From the NCBI RefSeq assembly GCF_000426385.1, contig NZ_AUFG01000028.1, positions 1 through 49,274 on the forward strand: a DNA stretch of 49,274 bases, read 5' to 3'. This document shows positions 1 through 7,624 of the stretch, in pieces. The notes beneath the pieces were generated by a model that saw only the letters and a list, made by a program, of their open reading frames with translations, had not been told where the DNA came from and ran no database searches. The position numbers and the translations under genes are program-made. This DNA is from Arsenicicoccus bolidensis DSM 15745. GTDB lineage: Bacteria > Actinomycetota > Actinomycetes > Actinomycetales > Dermatophilaceae. Numbering within the stretch: position 1 is the first letter of the stretch; each line of letters begins with the position of its first letter.

Positions 1-2
1 AG

Positions 3-80
3 GCCCGGGACGGCGCCTACGCCTCGGGCATGGCGGACGGCATGGACGTGAGCTTCGCCCGGCTGGACGAGGCCGCCTGA
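3..80 (+). CDS. C-terminal end of an unrecognised protein (partial)
   Basis: An open frame enters from the left edge and ends at TGA 78-80. It encodes about 25 residues ending SFARLDEAA. The codons are strongly GC-biased at the third position, and a strong hairpin follows 12 nt after the stop, so this is probably the true end of a gene whose body lies outside the window. The family cannot be named from so short a tail. Confidence 0.5.
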   Translation, partial: ARDGAYASGMADGMDVSFARLDEAA

Positions 81-92
81 CCGTCCGGCATA

Positions 93-155
93 CAGACCGC
101 ATGTCGCTCCGCCGCCTCCACGCCCAACGGCGCGAGGCGGCGGAGCTGCGGTCTG
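93..155. terminator. Long two-part hairpin after the partial gene
   Basis: CAGACCGCA (93-101) pairs with TGCGGTCTG (147-155). Inside it GCTCCGCCGCCTC pairs with GAGGCGGCGGAGC across a 15-nt loop, with TGTC bulged on one side. It lies 12 nt after the stop at 80 and has no T tract. Actinobacterial intrinsic terminators often lack the T tract, so termination of the upstream gene is the likely role. Confidence 0.6.
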
Positions 156-180
156 GGCGGCCACGGACCAGACCCGCCGG

Positions 181-330
181 GGGCAGAGGCATCAGCCTGG
201 CGAACGAAGGCCGGTCGATGCCTTTACCGGGGGCAGAGGCATCAGCCTGGCGAACGAAGGCCGGTCGATGCCTTTACCGGGGGCCGAGGCATCAGCCTGG
301 CGAACGAAGGCCGGTCGATGCCTTTACCCG
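181..330. repeat. Three tandem copies of a 50-bp intergenic repeat
   Basis: Copies lie at 181-230, 231-280 and 281-330. The first two are identical. The third differs at its fifth base and near its end. Each contains CATCAGCCTGGCG, 13 nt, then CGATG, and can fold as an imperfect hairpin because GGCATC is matched by GATGCC. The array ends 8 nt before the stop codon of the minus-strand aminopeptidase, so it would be transcribed at the 3' end of that mRNA. Related copies lie at 23141-23249 and 25925-25977. A terminator or mRNA-end role is inferred. Confidence 0.85.
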
Positions 331-338
331 CGGTAGGT

Positions 339-1643
339 CTAGAGCTGGGGGGAGAGGAAGGCCGCGAGGGCTCCGGCATACATCGCCGGGTCCTCGGCAC
401 CCATCAGCTCGCGCGCCGAGTGCATCGACAGCATCGGCGCCCCGAAGTCGATGGTGGAGACGCCGAGCTGGGCCGAGGTCATCGGGCCGATGGTCGAGCC
501 GCACGGCATGTCCCCCCGCGCCCCGAACTCCTGCATCGGCACCCCCGCCTGGTCGCACGCCAGCCGGAACCAGCCGGCCGAGACGGCGTCCGTGGCGTAG
601 CGGCCCTTGACGTTGACCTTGAGCACCGGTCCGCCGTTGAGGGCGACCTGGTGGTTGGGCTCGTGCTTCTCGGGATAGTTGGGGTGCGTGGCGTGGGCCA
701 TGTCGCCCGACGCGACGACCGTCGAGGCGAGCGCCCGCTGGTAGTCGTCACGGTCGCCCCCGAGCGACCGGGTGATGCGCTCCATGATCTGCGGCAGCAT
801 CGAGGAGAAGCCGCCGCGGTCGGTCATCGACCCGATCTCCTCGTGGTCGAACAGGACCAGGACCTGCACGAACGGCGTCGACGGCCCGTCGCCGTCCACC
901 GCGTCGACGAACGCCCGCGTGCCGCAGTAGCTCGTGCCGAGGTTGTCCAGGCGCGGGGCCGCGAGCAGCGAGCTGTCGTGGCCGAGCAGGGTCGAGGGGG
1001 TGAGGTCGTGCGTCATCAGGTCCCAGGCGAGGACGTCGTCGACGTCGCAGCCGACCTCGCGGGACAGGAACTCGCGCATGGAGGGGGCGGTTCCGCCATA
1101 CCCCCAGACGGGGACGAGGTGGGTCTGCGGGTTGAGGGTGAGCCCGTCGTTGACGCCGCGGTCGAGGTGCACGGCGAGCTGCGGCACGCGCAGGGTGGGG
1201 GTGTCGACGAGCACCAGGTGCGTCTCGACGCCCGCCCGTCCGCGCACGGACACCCGCCCGGACAGGCCCAGGTCACGGTCGAGCCAGGAGTTGAGCAGCG
1301 GCCCGCCGTAGACCTCGCAGACCAGCTGGTCCCAGCCGTGCCGGTGCAGGTCGGGGTTGGGGCGGATGCGCAGGTTGGGCGAGTCGGTGTGCGCGCCCAC
1401 CACCCGGAACGGCGTGGCCGCCCCGTCCGCGTGCTCGGTGGACCAGGCGGCCAGGGACCCGGCACGGATGGTGTAGAAGCGCCCGGCCTGCTGCGGCCAG
1501 GCGTCACCCTCGGCGAGCTCCACGAACCCGGCGGCGTCGAGCAGGGCGCCGGCCGACTGCACCGCGTGGAAGGGGGACGGGGACGAGTCGACGAACTGGC
1601 ACAGACCGCGGGCCTCGACCTCGGGGTCGAACGAGTGGCTCAT
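339..1643 (-). CDS. M18 family metallo-aminopeptidase
   Basis: A 434-residue protein of the usual length for the M18 (aspartyl aminopeptidase-like) family, which are cytosolic dizinc exopeptidases that remove N-terminal residues from peptides. Expected metal ligands and catalytic residues are present: H85 and D87 in VGAHTDSPN, D233 in APRLDNL, E268/E269 in LFDHEEIGS, D314 in SGDMAH and H408 in MLSMHSARE. The family signature PCGSTIGP is at 380-387. The ATG at 1643 has no Shine-Dalgarno sequence, but CATACT lies 6 nt upstream, so the mRNA is probably leaderless. The gene is monocistronic, with a tandem repeat array just after its stop. The family call is firm; substrate preference cannot be read from sequence. 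Confidence 0.95.
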   Translation of the reverse strand: MSHSFDPEVEARGLCQFVDSSPSPFHAVQSAGALLDAAGFVELAEGDAWPQQAGRFYTIRAGSLAAWSTEHADGAATPFRVVGAHTDSPNLRIRPNPDLHRHGWDQLVCEVYGGPLLNSWLDRDLGLSGRVSVRGRAGVETHLVLVDTPTLRVPQLAVHLDRGVNDGLTLNPQTHLVPVWGYGGTAPSMREFLSREVGCDVDDVLAWDLMTHDLTPSTLLGHDSSLLAAPRLDNLGTSYCGTRAFVDAVDGDGPSTPFVQVLVLFDHEEIGSMTDRGGFSSMLPQIMERITRSLGGDRDDYQRALASTVVASGDMAHATHPNYPEKHEPNHQVALNGGPVLKVNVKGRYATDAVSAGWFRLACDQAGVPMQEFGARGDMPCGSTIGPMTSAQLGVSTIDFGAPMLSMHSARELMGAEDPAMYAGALAAFLSPQL

Positions 1644-1662
1644 GCGGCCAGTATGCCGTCAG

Positions 1663-1698
1663 CCGTCGTCACGTCCGACGTCGGGCGCGCGCGCTCCG
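1663..1698. repeat. Copy 1 of a direct repeat flanking a decayed region
   Basis: The block begins CCGTCGTCACGTCCGACGTC and recurs at 2260-2293, differing only by one extra CG pair in the GCGC run of this copy. Copy 1 is noncoding, 20 nt upstream of the aminopeptidase start. Copy 2 encodes residues near 261-271 of the HAD phosphatase. The two copies bracket about 560 bp containing gene remnants. Confidence 0.8.
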
Positions 1699-1768
1699 AA
1701 AGTTGCCCACAGCCCTCTCACCGCACGTCGCGCGCTTCCCTAGGATCAGGAACACGAGTCCCACCGCC

Positions 1769-2100
1769 GTGGTCCCGACGTGGCTCGTGGTCCTGCTGTC
1801 CGTGGGTACGTGGGTACACCCCTCTTGACCTTCGTAGCGGCGCTGCTGGCCAACGCCGTGTCCCGCAAAGGTGCCGTCGAGCTTGAGCGACGCTCCCGCC
1901 GAGAGGAGTCGATGCGCCACCTCAAGTGGGCGGCGGAGCTGGCAGTTTCCGACGATGACCGCAGGGCTCGGCGGTCCTTCGCGAGACCACGTCGAAGGTC
2001 GAGGATGCCGAGGAGCGGGGCGAAGGGGTGGTCGTCGTGCTTCGCCCGTCTCCAGAGGGCTCGGGCCCCCGGACGGATGGCCCTGGAGCCCCGTCACGCC
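1769..2100 (+). pseudogene. Decayed small membrane-anchored protein gene
   Basis: Three frames join into one sensible protein. Frame A from GTG 1769 reads VPTWLVVLLSVGTWV, a membrane segment, then meets a stop. Frame B continues with TPLLTFVAALLANAV and a charged helix ending RREESMRHLKWAAELAVSDD. Frame C then gives VLRETTSKVEDAEERG. Each junction fits a net loss of one base. From memory, actinobacteria have similar proteins (one membrane segment, a basic helix, a motif like LKWAAELA.SDD), often beside a second small gene. The exact family and the end point are uncertain; that this is a broken gene is fairly likely. Confidence 0.5.
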
Positions 2101-2139
2101 CGTCGGTGCACGGACTACCCTGGCGATGGAGGAGGCACC

Positions 2140-2202
2140 ATGACGAAGTACATCGCGGTGACGCGTACGCAGCGCGACGCCGCCCGCTGGATGGCAGACT
2201 GA
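2140..2202 (+). pseudogene. Truncated 20-residue ORF with a strong ribosome site
   Basis: ATG 2140 follows a very good Shine-Dalgarno sequence (GGAGGAGGCACC) and encodes MTKYIAVTRTQRDAARWMAD before a TGA. The strong start and protein-like sequence suggest the 5' end of a longer gene cut short by a nonsense or frameshift change. It sits directly after the decayed gene at 1769-2100, and the two may be remnants of one operon. It could instead be a real very small protein. The function is unknown. Confidence 0.4.
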
Positions 2203-2216
2203 GCCGCGGCTCAGGG

Positions 2217-3071
2217 TCAGCCCGTGCCGCCCTCGACCCGGCTGATCGCCGAGGCCGAACCGTCGTCACGTCCGACGTCGGGCGCGCGCTCCGCGACCAG
2301 CGGGACGACGTCGGCGATCGAGTCGACGACCCGCGTGGGGCGGTAGGGGAACAGCTCGACCTGGTGCGGGCGCGTCGACCCGGTCATGACGAGGATCGTG
2401 CGCAGCCCCGCCTCGAGCCCGGACACCACGTCGGTGTCCATGCGGTCGCCGATCATGACGGTGTGCTCGGAGTGCGCCTCGATCCGGTTGAGGGCGGTGC
2501 GCATCATCAGCGGGTTGGGCTTGCCGACGTAGTACGGCGTGCGCCCGGTGGCGGCGGTGACCAGCGCGGCCACCGAGCCGGTGGCGGGCAGGGTGCCCTC
2601 GACCGACGGGCCGCTGACGTCGGGGTTGGTCGCGATGAACCTCGCGCCGCCCTCGAGCAGCCGGATGGCCCGCGTGATGGCCTCGAAGGAGTAGGTCCGC
2701 GTCTCCCCCAGCACCACGTAGTCGGGGTCGCGCTGGGTCATCGTGTAGCCCGCCTCGGAGAGCGCGGTCGTCAGGCCGGCCTCGCCGATCACGTAGGCCG
2801 AGCCGCCCGGCCGTTGCTCGGCGAGGAAGCTGGCGGTGGCGAGGGCGGAGGTCCAGATGCAGTCCTCAGGGACGTCGATGCCGCTGGCGAGCAACCGCGC
2901 CCGCAGGTCGCGCGGGGTGTAGATCGAGTTGTTGGTCAGCACCTGGAAGCGCAGCCCGCGCTCCTGCAGCGCGGCGAGGAACTCGGCGGCGCCGGGGATG
3001 GCCTGCTCCTCGTGGACGAGCACCCCGTCCATGTCGGTGAGCCAGGACTCGATGTGGGCGTGGGTCGTCAT
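2217..3071 (-). CDS. HAD-IIA family phosphatase (NagD-like)
   Basis: A 284-residue haloacid dehalogenase superfamily hydrolase, subclass IIA, predicted to dephosphorylate small phosphorylated metabolites. Motif I is WLTDMDGVL with nucleophile D13 and acid/base D15. Motif II is VLTNNS (T46), motif III carries K184 in YVGKPNP, and motif IV is MIGDRMDTDV (D209, D214). The cap lies between motifs II and III. The last 24 residues (ERAPDVGRDDG onward) extend past the usual end and are partly encoded by a block also found upstream of the aminopeptidase, so this tail looks acquired. The start ATG 3071 has CATACT 6 nt upstream and no ribosome site, suggesting a leaderless mRNA. The physiological substrate is unknown. 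Confidence 0.92.
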   Translation of the reverse strand: MTTHAHIESWLTDMDGVLVHEEQAIPGAAEFLAALQERGLRFQVLTNNSIYTPRDLRARLLASGIDVPEDCIWTSALATASFLAEQRPGGSAYVIGEAGLTTALSEAGYTMTQRDPDYVVLGETRTYSFEAITRAIRLLEGGARFIATNPDVSGPSVEGTLPATGSVAALVTAATGRTPYYVGKPNPLMMRTALNRIEAHSEHTVMIGDRMDTDVVSGLEAGLRTILVMTGSTRPHQVELFPYRPTRVVDSIADVVPLVAERAPDVGRDDGSASAISRVEGGTG

Positions 3072-3144
3072 ACGGCCAGTATGGCGACCCGCCCACGACC
3101 CGTCGCCCCCGCAGGAGCCTCGTCAAGCAAGGGCTCCCAGGGGG

Positions 3145-3205
3145 TTGACGGGCCGCGGACATACTCGGTATACCTGTCCTAGCCAGGGGACATACTGAGT
3201 ATGTC
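3145..3205 (+). promoter_or_regulatory. Promoter with two palindromic operators for the ABC-PadR operon
   Basis: A -35 TTGACG (3145-3150) and a -10 TATACC (3169-3174) are 18 bp apart. The -10 lies inside GACATACTCGGTATACC (3158-3174), an imperfect palindrome. A perfect version, GACATACTGAGTATGTC, is at 3189-3205. The centres are 31 bp apart, about three helical turns, so bound proteins would sit on one face of the DNA. PadR repressors bind ACAT/ATGT-type inverted repeats, and a padR-like gene is third in this operon, so autoregulation by that protein is the simplest reading. The repeats and spacing are visible; the binding protein is inferred. Confidence 0.7.
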
Positions 3206-3266
3206 GTCTGCGGTCGGCCGGTCACCAGGGGGATGACCGGCCGGCCCCACCTCGACAGGAGACGCG

Positions 3267-3986
3267 ATGCCGGTCCTCGAGCTCGACGACGTCCACCGCA
3301 CCCACGGCACCGGCGACACCGCCGTCCACGCCCTGCAGGGGGTGACGCTGACGATCGAGCCCGGTGAGCTGGTGGCCGTCATGGGCCCCTCGGGGTCCGG
3401 CAAGTCGACCCTGCTCAACCTCGCCGGCGCCCTGGACCGCCCGACGACCGGGCGCGTGGTCATCGAGGGGCAGGAGGTCACCGCCCTGCGGCCCGACGCC
3501 CTGGCCCGGCTGCGTCGCCGCAGCGTCGGCTTCGTCTTCCAGGACTTCAACCTCATCTCGTCGCTCACCGCCGCCGAGAACGTCGCGCTGCCGCTCGAGC
3601 TCGACGGCGCCCGTCCCCGCGCCGCTCGCCGGCAGGCGCACGCGGCGCTGGAGGAGGTCGGCATCCGCGACCTCGCCGACCGCTTCCCCGACCAGATGTC
3701 CGGCGGCCAGCAGCAGCGGGTGGCCATCTGCCGCGCGCTGGTCGGCGAGCGCCGCCTGGTCCTCGCCGACGAGCCCACGGGCGCCCTGGACTCGGTCACC
3801 GGCGAGGCGATCCTGCAGGTCCTGCGGCGCCGCTGCGACCAGGGCGCGGCCGGCCTGCTCGTCACCCACGAGGCCCGGCACGCGGCCTGGGCCGACCGGG
3901 TCGTCTTCCTGCGTGACGGGGTGGTCGTCGACACGACCGGGCCGGCGGCCACGCCCGAGTCCCTGCTCGAGACGTCGGGCGCGTGA
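3267..3986 (+). CDS. ABC transporter ATP-binding protein (MacB/LolD type)
   Basis: A 239-residue ATPase with all motifs: Walker [10 protein letters not shown] (40-48), Q-loop Q92 in FVFQDFNL, signature [11 protein letters not shown] (144-154), Walker B LVLADEP ending in E169, D-loop GALD and switch H201. The sequence type is that of ATPases paired with FtsX-like permeases (MacB, LolD, SalX group), which power export or mechanotransmission of peptides and lipids instead of classical import. ATG 3267 is preceded by AGGAGACGCG. Its stop overlaps the permease start by 4 nt (GTGA), so the two are translationally coupled. The upstream operator-promoter and the downstream padR gene suggest induction by a toxic compound or peptide. 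Confidence 0.95.
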   Translation: MPVLELDDVHRTHGTGDTAVHALQGVTLTIEPGELVAVMGPSGSGKSTLLNLAGALDRPTTGRVVIEGQEVTALRPDALARLRRRSVGFVFQDFNLISSLTAAENVALPLELDGARPRAARRQAHAALEEVGIRDLADRFPDQMSGGQQQRVAICRALVGERRLVLADEPTGALDSVTGEAILQVLRRRCDQGAAGLLVTHEARHAAWADRVVFLRDGVVVDTTGPAATPESLLETSGA

Positions 3987-6892
3987 GCCGGATGACGACC
4001 CTGGCCGACCATCCCCGCACCGCCGCACGCACGCCGCAGCCACCCGGCGCGACCCGCCGCAGCCGCCTCGGCGAGTGGTGGGCCGGCTGGCGCGTCGCGC
4101 TGCGCCTGGCCCGCCGGGACACCCGCGCGCACGGCGGCCGCAGCGCCCTCGTGCTCGTGATGATCGCCCTGCCGGTCGCCCTGATGGTCGCGGCGCTGAC
4201 GGGCTACGCCACCAAGGACGTCCACGGCGCCGAGGCCATCCCCGCGCAGATGGGCTCGGCGGCGGGCGCGGTGGTCGCGGCCCAGGACGGGCAGTACCCA
4301 CCGAGCCCGCTCGGCGAGCAGGTCGTGACCTGCACCGGCAACGGCCCCTGCACCCCGCCGAAGCCCCTGCTGCTGCCGGGCGTCTCCGGTCCCGTCACCA
4401 CGGCGCCCGTCGCGCAGGTCCACGCCGGCATCGCCACGCTCCTCGGCGCGCGCCTCCTGCCGATGGGCGACGAGCAGCTCCACGTCACCCTGGACGGGCG
4501 CCGGGTGCTCCTCGGGACCGTGCTCGTCGACGCCCGCGATCCTCTCGTCCGCGGCAAGGCCGACCTGGTCTCCGGACGCTGGCCGCAGAACCGCGACGAG
4601 GTCGTCGTCACGCAGACGGCCGTGGCCCGCGGGCTGCCCACCAGCGGGACCCTCGAGGGCCGGGTCGTGACCTATGACGACCGCGGCGACGAGACCGTCA
4701 CCTCAGCGCGGCTCGCCGTCGTCGGCGTGGCCGACGCACCGGGCGCACCCAACCTAGGCCTGCCGGACCTCGTGCGCCTGCCCGGCACCCTGGCGGCCGG
4801 CCGGCCGATCGCCCTGATCGACCGCGCCACCCCGATCACGTGGGACGACGTCGCCCTGCTCGGCCGCCACGGCATCGGCGTGGTCAGCCGCTCCGTCCTG
4901 CAGGGCGGGGCGGACGGCAGCTTCGAGAGCGACTCGGGCGGGCAGCAGGACACCCTGCTCGCCATCGCCCTGCTCGCGGCGGGGCTGTTGATCGAGTCGA
5001 CGCTGCTCGCCGGTCCGGCGTTCGCCGTGATCGCCCAGCGGCAGCGGCGCACCCTGGCCCTCGCCGCGGCCAACGGCGCCACCCGCGCCCAGCTGGGCCG
5101 CACCGTCCTCGCCCAGGCCCTCGTCCTCGGCGTCGTGTCCACGCTCGTCGCGACCGTGGTCGGCATCGGGCTCGGCTGGGCCGGGCTGCGCGCCTACCTG
5201 CGCTGGAACCCCCTGACGATCGTCGGCCCCTTCGACGTCCCGTGGTGGCAGCTCGCCATCGTCGTGGGGTGCGCGATCCTCGCCGCGGTGGTCGCCGCGC
5301 TGCGCCCGGCCCGCGGCCTCGGACGCATCGATGTGGTCTCGGCCCTGCGCGGCGAGGTGGCGCCCAAGCGGGCCCGCCGCTGGGTGCCCGTCGTCGGTGT
5401 CGCGCTCGCGGCGCTGGGCGGGGCCGGCATCTTCGTCACGATCGCCCTCAGCCGCACGACCCTCCTCCAGCAGCCCCGGGTCGTGGCCGGCGCCGTGGTC
5501 GCCTCGGCCGTCGTGCTGGTGGTCGGCGCCCTCCTGACGGTGCCCGCGGTCCTGGTCCTCGTCGGTCGCCTGGGCGGAGCCTTCCCGGTCCCGGTCCGTA
5601 TGGCGACGCGCGACGCCTCCCGGCAGCGGGGACGCGCCACCCCCACCGTCGCCGCCATCATGGCGGGCACGATCCTGCTCGGTGCCACGACCATCGCGTT
5701 CGCGTCCATCACCGAGCGCCAGCGGATCGACTACGTGCCCTCCGCGCCGGCCGGCTGGCTCTACGGCCAGGTCTTCGGCGACGAGGCCGACCCCGGCGTC
5801 GCCGCCGCGCAGACGATCCCCGGCAGCCGGGCCTACACGATCAGCTCGGTCGCGCCGCCCGAGCGCCCGCGTGACTCTCCGGGCTCCCCGAGCTCGCCGA
5901 ACGCCCCGACCCGCGCGATCGCCGCGGCGACCCCCGGCTGCACGCTCGCCGAGATCTCCTCCGACCAGACCCAGCCTCCACGGTGCCCGTCCCTCGGCTT
6001 GGGCCTGATGTACTCCTCGGCCAACCTGCAGTCCTTCGACGAGGTCGGGCTGCGCGACCTGCTCCGGCCGACGCCCGAGCAACGACGCGTCCTCGACCAG
6101 GGTGGGCTGCTCACGTCTCAGCCCGAGATCGCCCGGGCCGGGCGTCTCACGTGGCTGTCGACGGACCTCACGACCCAGCCCGACGGCACCCAGACCCCCG
6201 GGCCCGTGACCACGCTGGGGTCGATCCCGGTGGCTCTGCTGACCCCCGGGCAGGCGAGGCTCGCCGACGCCGGCAACAACGTCGACACGGCCGTCCTCGG
6301 CCCGTCCGGGATCACCCGCATCGGCGCGACGACCCATCCGCAGCACGTCCTGGTGCGGCCCGCCGACGGGACGACCATCACCGACGCCCAGCGCGACGCC
6401 TTCGCCAAGGCGGTGGCCGACCCCTCCATGGCCGAGGAGATCTCTGGCGAGGTCGTCCACGTGGAACGGGGATTCGTCGACACCTATGCCCGGCTGCGCT
6501 GGCTCATGGTCGACACCGTCGCGCTGCTGATCCTCGTGGCCACCCTCACCGCGACCGCCCTGTCGATGGGCGAGGCGCAGCGCGACCTCGCGACGCTGGC
6601 CGCCATCGGGTCGACGGGGCGCCTGCGGCGAGCCATCGCCGCCGCGCAGTCCGGCGCCCTGGCCGTGGTCGGCACCCTCGTCGGCCTCGCCGTGGGAGCC
6701 GTGCCCGGCATCGCCTTCGCCCGGGCCGCCACCGGCGGGTACGACGACGGCGGCGCCCTCGTCAAGGCCCCCACCGTCGTCGTCCCGTGGGACGTCCTCG
6801 CGGTGGCCGCGGTCGGCATACCGATCCTGGCCGCCCTGCTCGCCGCGCTCGTCGTGCGCGGCAACCCGACCCTGACCCGCCGCACCACCTGA
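3983..6892 (+). CDS. FtsX-like ABC transporter permease
   Basis: About 969 residues, matching the double-FtsX permeases of this ATPase class. One membrane segment near residues 52-72 is followed by an extracytoplasmic region of about 250 residues. A first FtsX block of three segments follows (about 325-440, ending RPARGLGRIDVVSALRG), then further segments near 465-545, a second external region with two Cys, and a terminal FtsX block from about 850 (MVDTVALLILVATLTATALS) to the end. The start is GTG 3983, overlapping the ATPase stop, with ATG 3992 an alternative. With the ATPase it should form an exporter or envelope-stress complex. The substrate cannot be deduced. Confidence 0.9.
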   Translation: MSRMTTLADHPRTAARTPQPPGATRRSRLGEWWAGWRVALRLARRDTRAHGGRSALVLVMIALPVALMVAALTGYATKDVHGAEAIPAQMGSAAGAVVAAQDGQYPPSPLGEQVVTCTGNGPCTPPKPLLLPGVSGPVTTAPVAQVHAGIATLLGARLLPMGDEQLHVTLDGRRVLLGTVLVDARDPLVRGKADLVSGRWPQNRDEVVVTQTAVARGLPTSGTLEGRVVTYDDRGDETVTSARLAVVGVADAPGAPNLGLPDLVRLPGTLAAGRPIALIDRATPITWDDVALLGRHGIGVVSRSVLQGGADGSFESDSGGQQDTLLAIALLAAGLLIESTLLAGPAFAVIAQRQRRTLALAAANGATRAQLGRTVLAQALVLGVVSTLVATVVGIGLGWAGLRAYLRWNPLTIVGPFDVPWWQLAIVVGCAILAAVVAALRPARGLGRIDVVSALRGEVAPKRARRWVPVVGVALAALGGAGIFVTIALSRTTLLQQPRVVAGAVVASAVVLVVGALLTVPAVLVLVGRLGGAFPVPVRMATRDASRQRGRATPTVAAIMAGTILLGATTIAFASITERQRIDYVPSAPAGWLYGQVFGDEADPGVAAAQTIPGSRAYTISSVAPPERPRDSPGSPSSPNAPTRAIAAATPGCTLAEISSDQTQPPRCPSLGLGLMYSSANLQSFDEVGLRDLLRPTPEQRRVLDQGGLLTSQPEIARAGRLTWLSTDLTTQPDGTQTPGPVTTLGSIPVALLTPGQARLADAGNNVDTAVLGPSGITRIGATTHPQHVLVRPADGTTITDAQRDAFAKAVADPSMAEEISGEVVHVERGFVDTYARLRWLMVDTVALLILVATLTATALSMGEAQRDLATLAAIGSTGRLRRAIAAAQSGALAVVGTLVGLAVGAVPGIAFARAATGGYDDGGALVKAPTVVVPWDVLAVAAVGIPILAALLAALVVRGNPTLTRRTT

Positions 6893-6922
6893 TGCCCCGA
6901 CCCGGGAGAGACTGGAGACCTC

Positions 6923-7624
6923 ATGTCGATCCGCCAAGGGCTGCTCGCCCTCCTCGCCGACCAGCCCATGTATGGCGCGCAGCTGCGCTCCGAGTTCGAG
7001 GCCCGCACCGGCGGCACCTGGCCGCTCAACGTGGGCCAGGTCTATCAGACCCTCGCCCGCCTCGACCGCGACGGCCTGGTCGTCGAGCTCGGTGACGACG
7101 ACGAGGGGCGCACGACCTACGGCCTCACCGACGCCGGCCGCGCCGAGGTCGACCGGTGGTGGACGCAGCCCGTCGACCGGGAGTCCACGCCGCGCAACGA
7201 GCTGGCCATCAAGCTCGCGCTGGCCGTCACCGTGCCCGGCGTCGACGTCACCCGCATCGTGCAGGCCCAGCGCACGGCGACCATGCGCCAGCTGCGCGAC
7301 CTCACCCGCATCAAGTCGTCGACCACGGGCGATCCCGACCGCACCCAGCTGGCCTGGCTGCTCGTCGTCGAGAACCTCATCTTCGGCGCCGAGTCGGAGG
7401 TCCGCTGGCTCGACCACGTGGAGGCGCGGGTGGCCCGGGCGGCGCGGGGGACGTCCGGACCCTCGACGTCACCTGGGCGCTCGTCGCACCGGGATCCGCG
7501 CGCGAATGCGCACGAATCAGCCCGAAGACAGTCATTTCGGGCGGTGGCGCGACCCCTGAATGGCGTATTGGAGGGAAGCGCAGGCAACGACGTCTGCACG
7601 ACCCACGTCTCGCCAGGGGGAGCC
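6923..7624 (+). CDS. PadR family transcriptional regulator, no stop codon before the next gene
   Basis: The first 180 or so residues form a normal PadR winged-helix repressor: an N-terminal MSIRQGLLALLADQPMYGAQ with the conserved Y-G, a wing LGDDDEGRTTYGLTDAGRAE, then the helical C-terminal domain ending WLDHVEARVARAARG. ATG 6923 has GGAG upstream and lies 30 nt after the permease, completing the operon it probably represses. The frame has no stop: it continues through about 50 low-complexity residues straight into the secreted protein at 7625, giving one 635-codon ORF. The end given here is only the boundary with that gene's own start. A lost stop, a frameshift or a sequence error are all possible. 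Confidence 0.8.

Noticed and set aside
181-330. CRISPR array
   Set aside because: The three 50-bp units are directly abutting with no variable spacers, and no cas genes are in the window.
318-1886. Long plus-strand ORF of 522 codons over the aminopeptidase gene
   Set aside because: It is antisense to a gene with all catalytic motifs and consists of His/Arg/Val/Gly-rich GC shadow sequence.
4754-7417. 887-codon minus-strand ORF across the permease and PadR genes
   Set aside because: Low-complexity Gly/Asp/Arg-rich translation opposite two well-supported genes.
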